From contig CAVRAP010000020.1 of NCBI GenBank assembly GCA_963718995.1, positions 186,001 through 250,000 on the forward strand: 64,000 bases of DNA, given 5' to 3'. Shown here piece after piece: positions 44,957-53,341 of this stretch (positions are counted from its first letter, which is position 1; each line of letters begins with the position of its first letter). The stretch is from UBA4744 sp963718995 (GTDB taxonomy: Bacteria > Actinomycetota > Acidimicrobiia > Spongiisociales > UBA4744). The notes beneath the pieces are model-generated. The model had not been told where the DNA came from. It was given only the letters and a program-made list of their open reading frames with translations, and did no database searches. The position numbers and the translations under genes are program-made.

Positions 44957-45979
44957 TTAGTCGAGCAGCGTCTGCTGGGCAGTTGCCGGTGGCTCGAGAC
45001 CGAGATGTATGTAAGCGGCCGGGGTGGCGACCCGCCCGCGCGGGGTTCGCTTGAGCAGACCGCTCTGAAGCAGAAACGGCTCGTAGGCGTCCTCGACCGT
45101 CTCGGGTTCTTCCCCAACGACGATGGCCAGCGTCGAAAGACCGACCGGTCCCCCACCGAATTTCACCACAATGGCATCGAGGATCTCCCGGTCGACTTTA
45201 TCGAGGCCCATGGCGTCCACCTCGAAGACTTCCAGCGCGGCGTTGGCAGTCGGGCCGTCGGCGATTCCATCGGCCCGGGCGACGGCGTAATCGCGGACCC
45301 GGGCGAGTAGACGGTTGGCGATCCGGGGCGTTCCGCGCCCCCGCAAGGCAATGAGGTCGGCTCCATCGTCCGTGATCTCCACGCCGAGAATGGCGGCCGA
45401 GCGGCGCACGATTCGTCCTAGCTCGTCCTGGCTGTAGTAGTCGAGCTTGTCGACGATGCCGAACCGGTCGCGGAGCGGGGCAGCGACTTTCCCCTTTCGG
45501 GTCGTCGCCCCGACCAGGGTGAAATGCGGCAGATCCAGTCGAATCGACTGAGCCGATGGGCCCTTGCCGAGCACGATATCGAGCTGGAAGTCTTCCATCG
45601 CCGGATACAGGACCTCTTCAACGGCTCGCGGCAGACGGTGGATCTCATCAATGAAGAACACATCGCCGTCGTCGAGATTGGTCAGGATCGAAGCGACGTC
45701 GCCGGGCCGCTCCAGGGCCGGCCCCGAGGTAATCCGCAGTCGTGATCCCATCTCGTTGGCCAGAATCCCGGCCATGGTGGTCTTGCCCAATCCGGGCGGG
45801 CCCGAGAGGAGCACGTGATCGAGGGGGCGAACCAGGGTGCGCGCCGCTTCGATCGAGATGGCCAGTCGCTCTTTGAGTTTGGCTTGGCCAACGAAGTCTT
45901 CGATCGACTGGGGGCGCAGGGTGGTCTCAACGACGTCATCGTCTGGCAGTGCGGCCGGTGTGAGTAGGTCTTCTCTCAT
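44957..45979 (-). CDS. ruvB: Holliday junction branch-migration helicase RuvB
   Basis: AAA+ motor of the RuvAB complex. The 340-residue protein has the start motif TTLRPQSIEDFVGQAKLKERL (read from VETTLRP), Walker A LLSGPPGLGKTTMA, Walker B FFIDEIHRLPRAVEE, sensor GATTRKGKVAAPLRDRFG and the winged-helix end GLLKRTPRGRVATPAAY. Overlaps ruvA by four bases. ruvCAB is the standard resolvasome operon. Confidence 0.96.
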   Translation of the reverse strand: MREDLLTPAALPDDDVVETTLRPQSIEDFVGQAKLKERLAISIEAARTLVRPLDHVLLSGPPGLGKTTMAGILANEMGSRLRITSGPALERPGDVASILTNLDDGDVFFIDEIHRLPRAVEEVLYPAMEDFQLDIVLGKGPSAQSIRLDLPHFTLVGATTRKGKVAAPLRDRFGIVDKLDYYSQDELGRIVRRSAAILGVEITDDGADLIALRGRGTPRIANRLLARVRDYAVARADGIADGPTANAALEVFEVDAMGLDKVDREILDAIVVKFGGGPVGLSTLAIVVGEEPETVEDAYEPFLLQSGLLKRTPRGRVATPAAYIHLGLEPPATAQQTLLD

Positions 45980-46548
45980 CCTCTTCCCAGACTCCGCAGC
46001 GCCTGCCGCAGTTGATCTGCAACCGGCGCATCCGGTTCGATGTGGGCCAGGACCTCGCGGATCTCGGCCGCCTGGTAACCCAATCCTTCCAGAGCTTCCC
46101 GGACCTGGGAAACGGTACTCGCCCCAACCACCGATTCGGCATCCGTTGTGGTGATTTTGGGTTTCAGCTCGAGCACCATCTTCTGCGCGCCGCGCTTGCC
46201 GATCCCGGGCACGGTGGTCAGGACATCGACATCCTCAGCGGCAATTGCCCGCCGCAAATCGTCCGGTTGCAGAGCGCCAAGGGTGGCCATCGCCACTTTG
46301 GGTCCGATCCCTGAAGCAGTCAAGAGGATCCGGAATAGGTCACGTTCGGTCTCACTGCCGAAGCCATGGACGAGCATCGCATCCTCCCGCACCACCAGGT
46401 GGGTGTGGAGCACGACTTCCTCCCCGACTCCGGGAAGATCGGCCACGGTGCGGGGGGTGACCACTACTTCGTAGCCGACCCCGCTCACGTCGAGGATTAC
46501 TCCGGTTGCCCGGAGTGAGACGAGCGTCCCCCGCAAGCGGCCAATCAT
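45976..46548 (-). CDS. ruvA: Holliday junction DNA-binding protein RuvA
   Basis: Tetramer that holds the four-way junction and recruits RuvB. From the ATG at 46548 (ATGA overlap with ruvC) it has 190 residues: MIGRLRGTLVSL start, GVGYEVVVT, two helix-hairpin-helix motifs around LLTASGIGPKVAMATLG and VPGIGKRGAQKMVLELK, and a C-terminal RuvB-binding domain with LEGLGYQAAEIREVL. Normal length. Confidence 0.95.
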   Translation of the reverse strand: MIGRLRGTLVSLRATGVILDVSGVGYEVVVTPRTVADLPGVGEEVVLHTHLVVREDAMLVHGFGSETERDLFRILLTASGIGPKVAMATLGALQPDDLRRAIAAEDVDVLTTVPGIGKRGAQKMVLELKPKITTTDAESVVGASTVSQVREALEGLGYQAAEIREVLAHIEPDAPVADQLRQALRSLGRG

Positions 46549-47033
46549 CGGGCGGCCGCCACTCGTTTCAGGAGAGCGGCTCCCTGGAGATGGCACAGGG
46601 CGACGGCTAGGGCGTCGGCTGCATCCGCCGGACGGGGCAACTCACTGAGCCGAAGTCGCTGGGCAACCATCTTCTGGACCTGTTCTTTTGGGGCATTGCC
46701 GTAGCCGGCCACAGCCCGTTTGACACTGGAGGGCGTGTACTCGTGGACCTGGAGGCCTGCTTGAGCAGCAACCAGCATCGCCACGCCGGAGGCACGCCCA
46801 ACGTTGGCAACCGTCTGCACGTTCCGGTTCGAGAAAACCTGTTCGATGGCCACCACCGCCGGACGGTGTTCGGCCACCAGGGCGGACAAGTCGCGATATA
46901 ACTCCAGAAGCCGCTGGGCAACAGGAGTCTGGGGACTGGTGCGGATGACCCCGGCCACCACGGCACGCGGACCAGGGGCAATCAATCCGTATCCCGTGAT
47001 CGTGAGGCCGGGATCGATACCAAGAACGAACAT
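46545..47033 (-). CDS. ruvC: Crossover junction endonuclease RuvC
   Basis: Resolves Holliday junctions. From the ATG at 47033 the 162-residue protein has the catalytic acidic residues in FVLGIDPGLTITGYG (Asp7), AIEQVFSNRN (Glu) and the C-terminal DAADALAVALCHL (two Asp). Longer in-frame starts reach into repeat DNA and are rejected. There is no ribosome-binding site. A TACACT hexamer (47048-47043) ends nine bases before the ATG, so a leaderless or near-leaderless message is possible. Upstream lies the repeat region. Confidence 0.94.
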   Translation of the reverse strand: MFVLGIDPGLTITGYGLIAPGPRAVVAGVIRTSPQTPVAQRLLELYRDLSALVAEHRPAVVAIEQVFSNRNVQTVANVGRASGVAMLVAAQAGLQVHEYTPSSVKRAVAGYGNAPKEQVQKMVAQRLRLSELPRPADAADALAVALCHLQGAALLKRVAAAR

Positions 47034-47142
47034 ATGTACGAGAGTGTAGAGGGAGAGCGAGACACGGCGGTGGTTTTTAGTCTGGCAGACCACTGCGGTG
47101 CCGAAGCGAAGACCTTCAGTCCGGAGGTCCCTCGGTTCCCGC

Positions 47143-48078
47143 CTGGGCGCTGTGGTCCTTTTGCATCGAGGTGGCAGCCGGTTCGCGCCTGGGAGTTGGG
47201 TGCTGCGGGGTTCGGTGCTGTGTGGTTGTGGGGTTAGTGCTTGAGGATCGGGTGCTTGAGGATCGGGTGCTTGAGGATTGGGTGCTTGGACGTTGGGTGC
47301 TTGAGGGTTGGCCTCTCCCGTTGGCGGGAGAGGCGCGGCGCTGCCGGAGGCGGCGAAGCGGAGAGGGTGGAGGCTTTGGGTTTCCGGGCTTCTGCCGGTG
47401 CAACTCATCTCGAAGGGCGGCGTAACTCGCTACCGGGCTTCTGATGACATGCCTGGGCTGGTTTGAGGGAGTTCACCCGCCGATGGTCGTGCGGTCTTTT
47501 TGCATCGAAGGAAACGGATGGGTTCCCACCTCGGAGGTTGGGTGCTGTGAAGTTGGCCTCTCCCGCTGGCGGGAGAGGCGCGGCGCTGCCGGAGGCGGCG
47601 GAGCGGAGAGGGTGGAGGCTTTGGGTTTCCGGGCTTCTGCCGGTGCAACTCATCTCTTGGGGCGGCGTAGCTCGCTGTCGGGTTTCTGATGACAAGCCCG
47701 GGCTGGTTAGGGGTTGCACCGGCCGATGGTTGTGCGGTCGTTCCTGCATCGACGGAAACGGATGGCCTCCCGCCTGGGTGTTGTGTGGTTGGCCTCTCCC
47801 GCCGGGTAGAGAGGCGCGGCGGTGCCGGAGGCGGCGACGCGGAGAGGGTGGAGGCTTTAGGTTTGCCGGGCTTGTGCGGTGCCCGGGCTAGGGGTTTCAG
47901 CCCGGGGCTTGCGGAAGCGGCTCGCTGGGGTGCGGTCTTTTTGCATCGAAGGGAAAGTTTCCCGCCGGGGTGTTGTGTGGTTGGCGTCCCGCCGCTTGTG
48001 GGGTTGTTGTGGGTTGGCCTCTCGCGTTGGGGGGAGAGGCGCGGCGGTGCCGGAGGCGGCGACGCGGAGAGGGTGGGC
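47143..48078. repeat. Four degenerate copies of an about 225-245 bp repeat plus partial copy, no gene in 47034-48162
   Basis: The core begins TTGGCCTCTCCCG at 47308, 47553, 47789 and 48014 (steps of 245, 236 and 225 bases). Each core has an inverted pair CCTCTCCCG/CGGGAGAGG (clear at 47312-47333 and 47557-47578, decayed in copies 3 and 4), then GCGGCG-TGCCGGAGGCGGCG and GGAGAGGGTGGAGGCTT. Between cores a second block recurs with TTTTTGCATCGA (near 47158, 47498, 47938; changed at 47742). Copies 1 and 2 are most alike; copy 4 is cut short. Minus-strand frames through the block are Pro/Arg/Ser-rich, lack starts with ribosome sites and look non-coding. The stretch fills the 1.1 kb between ruvC and the DUF222 gene. 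Confidence 0.85.
47237..47311. repeat. Five tandem copies of a 15-bp unit
   Basis: GTGCTTGAGGATCGG at 47237, identical at 47252, one change at 47267 (ATTGG), three or four changes at 47282 and two at 47297. The array runs straight into the first copy of the larger repeat. It is a minisatellite-like expansion, 15 bp being five codons in any frame. Confidence 0.9.
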
Positions 48079-48162
48079 TTCAACAACCGGGGTTTTGGTG
48101 GTGGCCGTGTTTGGTGGTGTTGTGTAACGGTTTTTGTCATACCTGGACGATATGTTTGAGTC

Positions 48163-49298
48163 ATGGAGACAGCACTTACCGCGATCACAACCGACCGGCT
48201 CGAACAGGTACTCGTCAAAGGCGAAACCACCGTCGCTCGAATCCGCGCCACCCAGATGCGGGTGCTCACCGAACTGGACCGACGCCAGGTTCCTTTGTTG
48301 GATGGGTCCCGGACCTTGGCCGAGTGGGCCGCCGCCCGGATGGACCTCGCTCCCGAAACCGCCCAGCAAGCTCACCCGAACCGGACGGCGGCTCGAAATC
48401 CAACCCCAACTCGGCACCGAACTAGCCGAAGGGACCGTCACCTTTGATCGGGTAGCAGAAGAATCCCGACTGGTCGCCGCCGGCGCCGACCCCGAGGTGG
48501 TGGCCCGATCCCGGGGATGGGACCTGACCGGGCTCCGGAGGATGGTGGCCCGCCACCAACGGGTCACCACAGCACGACGAGCAGCAGGTGTACCGGGAGC
48601 GGTTCTTATCGATCCAACCCACCCTCGATCAAACCTCCTACAAACTCTGGGGGCAACTCCCCAGTATCGACGGACGCCTCCTCGAACAAGCCTTAACCAC
48701 CCGAGCCGACCAGTTCCCGGCCCTCCCCAACGGCACCCACCACCCCAGAACCCAACGACACGCCGACGCCCTCATCTCCATCGCCCACGACTCCCTCCAC
48801 GGGACCGGACAATCAGGAAACCCGCCCGCACCGGTCGTGTCGATCTTCCTCGACGCCCAACTAGCCGCCACAACCGGTGGGGAAGCCGGCGCCACCATCG
48901 ATGTCGGACCCCGCATTGGACCGTTAACCCTCGAACAGATCCTCTGTGACGGATCAGTCGAAATCCTGATGACCGCACCCAACGGGACCCCCCTGACGGT
49001 CGGACCCACCACCCGCACCATCCCCCCCAAACTCAAACGGTTCATCCTCCACCGCGACGGAGGCACCTGCACCGCCGACGGATGCCAATCCCGCTACCGG
49101 CTCCAACCCCACCACATCCAACCCAGATCACAAGGCGGAACCCACCACCCCAACAACCTCACCACCCTCTGCTGGTTCCACCACCACGTCGTCATCCACC
49201 GCAACGGGTACCGACATCGACCCCAACTAGCCCACCCCAACGACGACGATTCCTCAAACCCCAAGGACGCGCACCCACCCCAACCCAACACCCCATAA
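48163..49298 (+). pseudogene. DUF222 / HNH endonuclease-domain protein (13E12 type), two frameshifts
   Basis: Member of the DUF222-HNH family that is multi-copy in many Actinomycetota (13E12 repeat family). Piece 1 (from ATG 48163) has LTELDRRQVPLLDGSRTLAEW in two blocks. Piece 2, another frame, has LTRTGRRLEIQPQLGTELAEG, FDRVAEESRLVAAG and WDLTGLRRMVARHQRV. Piece 3 has the central domain and the HNH core with CTADGCQSRYRLQPHHIQP, GGTHHPNNLTTLCWFHHHVVIH. Switches lie at about 48367-48373 and 48575, each one extra base. Corrected length about 377 residues. If the bases are real it is dead; if they are errors it is an intact HNH protein. The function of the family is uncertain, possibly mobile. 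Confidence 0.8.
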
Positions 49299-49570
49299 CA
49301 ACCACCAACCCACACCACCAAACCAATCGCACCAATCTCATACATCGCCGCCCTGTTGAGCACCAACCAGGATCTTGTCACCCAACCGGGTGGCATCTCG
49401 GGCGATCTTCGATCGCGGACTTCTGCCCCGGCCCAGAGTTGAATCCAACGCGCTAATGCCAATGCGCGGTGCGCTGCCGACTCTCCATCCGATGAGGACG
49501 ATCGCCCTCGGGTTACGGTGACACCTGCGCCACAACTGCAGACCTCTCCCCCGTCGGCAATACTGACGGC

Positions 49571-49963
49571 ATGATCAACCAGAACGTATTCGGCGCCGAA
49601 CTCGAACCATGCGGGACCGACCCATTGACCGGTTTCTATCGAGACGGCTCATGCCACACCGGACAGGAGGACCTCGGCAGCCACACGGTCTGTGCCGTTG
49701 TCACGAGCGAGTTCCTGGATCATCAGCGGCGCATCGGCAATGATCTCAGCACCCCGATGCCGCACTACCAGTTCCCTGGCCTCGTGCCCGGCGACCGGTG
49801 GTGTGTAACGGCTGCGAACTGGCTGCGAGCTCACCGGGACGGAGTGGCTGCGCCGGTGGTATTGGCGGCAACGAATGAACAGGTTCTCGAGATAATCCCG
49901 CTCTCCGTGCTTGAAGAACACGCCGTCGATGTGCCCGCCGATCCGGGAATGCTCGAGAGCTAG
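49571..49963 (+). CDS. DUF2237 family protein
   Basis: A 130-residue soluble protein. Conserved blocks LEPCGTDPLTGFYRDGSC, LGSHTVCAVVTSEFLDHQR, GNDLSTPMP and GLVPGDRWCVTAANWLRA match DUF2237 along the full length, including four conserved cysteines. No function is known for the family. It is convergent with yebC, with a four-base overlap of the two stop regions. The 272 bases before it hold no other gene that I can support. Confidence 0.9.
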   Translation: MINQNVFGAELEPCGTDPLTGFYRDGSCHTGQEDLGSHTVCAVVTSEFLDHQRRIGNDLSTPMPHYQFPGLVPGDRWCVTAANWLRAHRDGVAAPVVLAATNEQVLEIIPLSVLEEHAVDVPADPGMLES

Positions 49964-50707
49964 TCCCGGGCAGCCAGGTCGGCCATGACGTCGTCGGCGA
50001 TGTCGAAGTTGGAGTAGACACTCTGGACGTCGTCGAGGTCTTCCAGAGCGTCGATCAAACGGAGGACTTTGGGGGCCGTCTTCTCGTCGACCGGGACCGT
50101 AGTGCTGGGCAGTTGGGTGACTTCGGCATCTTCCAACGCCAATCCGGCCTGACGGAGGGCACCTTTGACGGTTCCGAAATCCGATGCAGCGCAAATCACC
50201 TCGAACGAGCCCATCGGACTCTCGCACGTCCTCTGCGCCGGCTTCCAGGGCGGCCAGCATCACCTCATCCTCGCTCCCACCAACCAGCAAATAGCCCTTT
50301 TGCTCGAAGAGATAGGCAACCGAACCGGGCTCTCCAAGGTTGCCGCCGTTCCGGCTGAAAGCGGCTCGCACGTCCGACGACGCCCGGTTCCGATTGTCGG
50401 TCAAGATCTGCACGTAGAGCGCTACCCCGCCGGGAGCGTACCCCTCGTAGTACATCTCCTCGTAGTTGGCCCCTTCGACCTCCCCGATTCCACGCTTGAT
50501 CGCCCTCTCGATGTTGTCGTTGGGGACCGAAGCTGCCCGGGCCTTGTCAATGGCGTTTGACAACGTGGCGTTGGCGGCCGGGTCACCGCCACCCTCGCGG
50601 GCGGCCACCTCCACGATCTTGACGAGTTTGGCGAAGAGCTGGCCACGCTTAGCGTCCTTGGCACCCTTCTTGTGTTTGATCGTCGACCATTTGGAATGTC
50701 CGGACAT
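49960..50707 (-). CDS. yebC: YebC/PmpR family protein; frameshifted as read
   Basis: Conserved DNA- or ribosome-associated protein; newer work on the family shows relief of polyproline stalling for some members. The first frame starts MSGHSKWSTIKHKKGAKD and runs through NIERAIKRGIGE and YEGYAPGGVALYVQILTDN to ALEAGAEDVRESDG. The rest (SFEVICAASDFGTVKGAL onward, ending VMADLAARD) is in another frame. The switch is at GATGGGC (plus 50209-50215), one G too many. The corrected product is about 248 residues, the family size. In Actinomycetota it sits after pdxT and before ruvC; here ruvC is 3 kb away, separated by the repeat region and the DUF222 gene. Confidence 0.9.
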
Positions 50708-51301
50708 CAGCGCTCTCCGTTAATGCGACCCCGGTTCTCAGCGGCCTGCAACACCATTGTATGGATTCGGTGGTCACCGGTCAGTTCCGGATGAAAAGAG
50801 ACTGCCAGAATGTTGGCTTGCCGAATCATGACCGGGTACTCCTCCACGGCCGCAAGAACCTCCACTCCCCCGCCGGACTTTCGCCACTCGCGGGGCCCGA
50901 ATGAACACGGCGTGCATAGGTTCGTCGAACCCCACAACGTCCAGGTCGACCTCGAATGACTCGTTCTGACGGCCGAAGGCGTTCCGTTCGATGATGACGT
51001 CGAGGACCCCCAGCTGGGGTTGGACGCCCTCGGTGACCCCGGCCGCCAGGAAGATCATTCCCGCACAGGTACCCAGGGTTGGCAATCCACCTGAGATTGA
51101 GCGGCGGAGAGGCTCGATGAGCCCGTATCTGGTGGCGAGTTTTCCGATGGTGGTGGATTCGCCACCGGGAATGATCAGAGCATCGATACTCTCCAGGTCT
51201 TCCGGGCGGCGCACCCGTTTCCAGACTCCGCCTATCGCCTCAATCGCGTCGGCGTGCTCCCGCACGTCGCCCTGGAGGGCGAGCACTCCGACCGTCGGCA
51301 C
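50707..51301 (-). CDS. pdxT: Pyridoxal 5'-phosphate synthase glutaminase subunit PdxT; frameshifted as read
   Basis: Glutaminase that feeds ammonia to PdxS. The first frame has VGVLALQGDVREHADAI, IIPGGESTTIGKLA and the nucleophile motif LGTCAGMIFLA, through EVDLDVVGFDEPMHAVFIRAP. The last part (GGGVEVLAAVEEYPVMIRQ and the catalytic His/Glu region AVSFHPELTGD) is in another frame. The switch is at 50874-50879 in GTCCGGCGGGGG, one extra base. Corrected length about 197 residues. Its stop overlaps the yebC ATG by one base. Confidence 0.9.
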
Positions 51302-51304
51302 GTT

Positions 51305-52190
51305 CTACCAGCCCCGAGTTTGCAGCAGCTCGGAATCTTTCAGTGTGCCCATCTCGATGCCGACCATCGCTTCACCGAGTCCAGCCGATACCTTGGCAAT
51401 CGTGGCCGGCGTATCGTAGAACGTCACCGCTTCGACAATTGCCTGGGCGCGCGGTGCCGGATCGTCCGATTTGAAGATGCCCGACCCGACGAAGACCCCA
51501 TCACAGCCCAGCTGCATCATCAATGCGGCATCGGACGGGGTGGCGATCCCGCCTGCGGCAAAATTCACGACGGGAAGCCGGCCGGATGCCGAGATTTCCT
51601 GGACGAGGTCAAACGGCGCCCCCATCATCTTTGCCGCGGCCATCAGCTCCCCTTGCTCCATGGTCGAAAGGGCTCGAATCTCACGATTCATCGTGCGCAT
51701 GTGGCGGACCGCTTCTACGACATTGCCGGTGCCGGCCTCGCCCTTGGTGCGAATCATGGCAGCCCCCTCGCCGATCCGCCGCAAGCGCTTCGCCGAGGTT
51801 CCGGGCTCCGCACACAAACGGAGTGGTGAATGCCCACTTGTCGATGTGGTTCTCTTCGTCGGCCGGGGTGAGCACTTCGCTCTCGTCGATGTAGTCGACC
51901 CCGAGCGCCTGCAAGACCTGAGCCTCGACGAAGTGCCCGATACGGACCTTCCCCATGACCGGAATGCTTACGGAGTCGATGATCTCCTGGATCTTCTCCG
52001 GGTCGGCCATCCTTGCCACGCCACCGTCTCTGCGAATATCGGCCGGGACGCGCTCCAAAGCCATCACGGCTACGGCGCCTGCCTCTTCGGCGACCTTGGC
52101 TTGCTCGGCATTGACGACGTCCATGATGACCCCGCCCTTGAGCATCTCCGCCAGCCCGCGTTTAACTCGATCAGTTCCTGATTCCACCAT
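51305..52190 (-). CDS. pdxS: Pyridoxal 5'-phosphate synthase lyase subunit PdxS; frameshifted as read
   Basis: Builds PLP from ribose 5-phosphate, glyceraldehyde 3-phosphate and ammonia. The first frame has VKRGLAEMLKGGVIMDVVNA (with the catalytic lysine region), ALERVPADIRRDGGVARM, IGHFVEAQVLQALGVDYIDE and FVCGARNLGEAL. The second has RRIGEGAAMIRTKGEAGTGN, ALMMQLGCDGVFVGSGIF and GLGEAMVGI. The switch is near 51780-51790 at GCGCTTGCGG, one extra base. Corrected length about 294 residues. Three bases before pdxT. Confidence 0.91.
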
Positions 52191-52214
52191 GTTGCTCCTT
52201 GCTCCCCCTCAATT

Positions 52215-53324
52215 CTACCGCCACTCGAAGGTACGACCCTCGGGAATCAGATGAATCCAGGTGGTGCCCGGCGTCAGGCCGATTTCGTTCCCGGACTCAT
52301 CGAACAGCCGGAAGAAGTCGCTAAGCCGGCCGCGTTCCCAACGCCCGGCGACCGCAACACCTTCTCGAAACACGACGGCGTCGCCGGTACCGAGAACGTC
52401 GTAGTCCGGAACGGCTGCGCCACTGGAGTCGGTACGCCCGGTTTCGAGTTGTTCGACCACCAGTACGATCACGTTGGTCGCCACGATTTGTTCGCCGGTA
52501 GCGTCCAGGTGCGGTTGCGCGCGGTGAAATCTGAGATAACCGCCATCGGTCGCCGAGTATCCGTAGGTCACCTGGTGCCTATTGGAGGAATCAATGTCGA
52601 TGGTCAGGGCAGTTTCTCCCTCTGTCTGGTCGCCAAACAACAACCACGGACCGTCCGTCCCGAGAGGGTCATCGACGGTTTCGAGAGCTGCCTCCGGATC
52701 AAGCATCAGGTCGTAGGGGGCGGGACGATCGCCGGCTCTCCGATAGGCGGCCGAACCAAGCACCGGATCGCCCAAATCGGTAGCGACCCGCCTCACTGAG
52801 GCAACCACGGCGCTGTTGCCGCCGGAGTAGGCCACGAAAGCTGCGAAGGGCGCGAGCAGCTTCGGGTCGACCTCCCGAACGCTGCGGACCGGACCAATTT
52901 CGACAGGAATACGAGATTGAAAGAGAGCCAAGAACCGCGAGACCCCACCCTCGACGGGTATGTCAAAAACGACGTCCGCTAGTTCGAGCCCAGCTTGGGG
53001 TCGAGAAGTGATCGTGTTGTCGATCTTCACGGCCAGGATCGGATCGGTTGGTAGTCCTTCCCCGATGGGAAGCCCGGTCAGAGGCCACCGGTCACCGGCA
53101 AAGACTGTTGTGGTCGTTGTTGACGTCGACGTTGTCGACGAGGTGGTCGTTGACGAGGTCGTCGTGGGGGGCTCGCTCGTCGTTGTCGTCTCGACCGGTT
53201 CGTCACCGGATCCGGTCACCACAAGCAGAGCCACGATGAGCACCAGGAGAGCTGCGGCGCCACCGCCGAGCCACCAACGTTGGCGGATCGTCAAGGACGA
53301 GAGTGTGTCACGAAGCGCTTGCAT
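52215..53324 (-). CDS. DUF3048 domain protein, membrane-anchored with Thr/Ser-rich linker
   Basis: A 369-residue protein with a short cytoplasmic start, one membrane helix (LGGGAAALLVLIVALLVV, about 19-36), a linker of about 30 residues made almost only of Thr and Ser (about 44-74), and an exported DUF3048 domain. The domain shows WPLTGLP, AVKIDNTITSRPQAGLELAD, FDIPVEGGVSRFLALFQSR, IGPVRSVREVD and a C-terminal GTTWIHLIPEG. It is related to YerB of Bacillus; function unknown. It lies between the PIM genes and pdxS. Confidence 0.85.
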   Translation of the reverse strand: MQALRDTLSSLTIRQRWWLGGGAAALLVLIVALLVVTGSGDEPVETTTTSEPPTTTSSTTTSSTTSTSTTTTTVFAGDRWPLTGLPIGEGLPTDPILAVKIDNTITSRPQAGLELADVVFDIPVEGGVSRFLALFQSRIPVEIGPVRSVREVDPKLLAPFAAFVAYSGGNSAVVASVRRVATDLGDPVLGSAAYRRAGDRPAPYDLMLDPEAALETVDDPLGTDGPWLLFGDQTEGETALTIDIDSSNRHQVTYGYSATDGGYLRFHRAQPHLDATGEQIVATNVIVLVVEQLETGRTDSSGAAVPDYDVLGTGDAVVFREGVAVAGRWERGRLSDFFRLFDESGNEIGLTPGTTWIHLIPEGRTFEWR

Positions 53325-53341
53325 AGGAAGAAGTTGAAAGG

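Noticed and set aside
47237..47311. Tandem 15-bp units as a CRISPR array
   Set aside because: Units are directly adjacent with no spacers, are too short, and no cas genes are present.
47430..48269. Long minus-strand open frames (about 280 residues) through the repeat block
   Set aside because: The translation is low-complexity and repeats with the DNA units, there are no ribosome sites, and GC-rich DNA with few stops explains the open frames.
49299..49570. A tRNA or small gene between the DUF222 and DUF2237 genes
   Set aside because: No cloverleaf, T-loop consensus or credible reading frame with a ribosome site could be seen.
3715..52190. Programmed +1 frameshifting with a common slippery motif
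   Set aside because: Contexts at the nine sites differ and none has a stop or rare codon in the shifted position; assembly error is simpler. Kept as a finding only because of the uniform sign.
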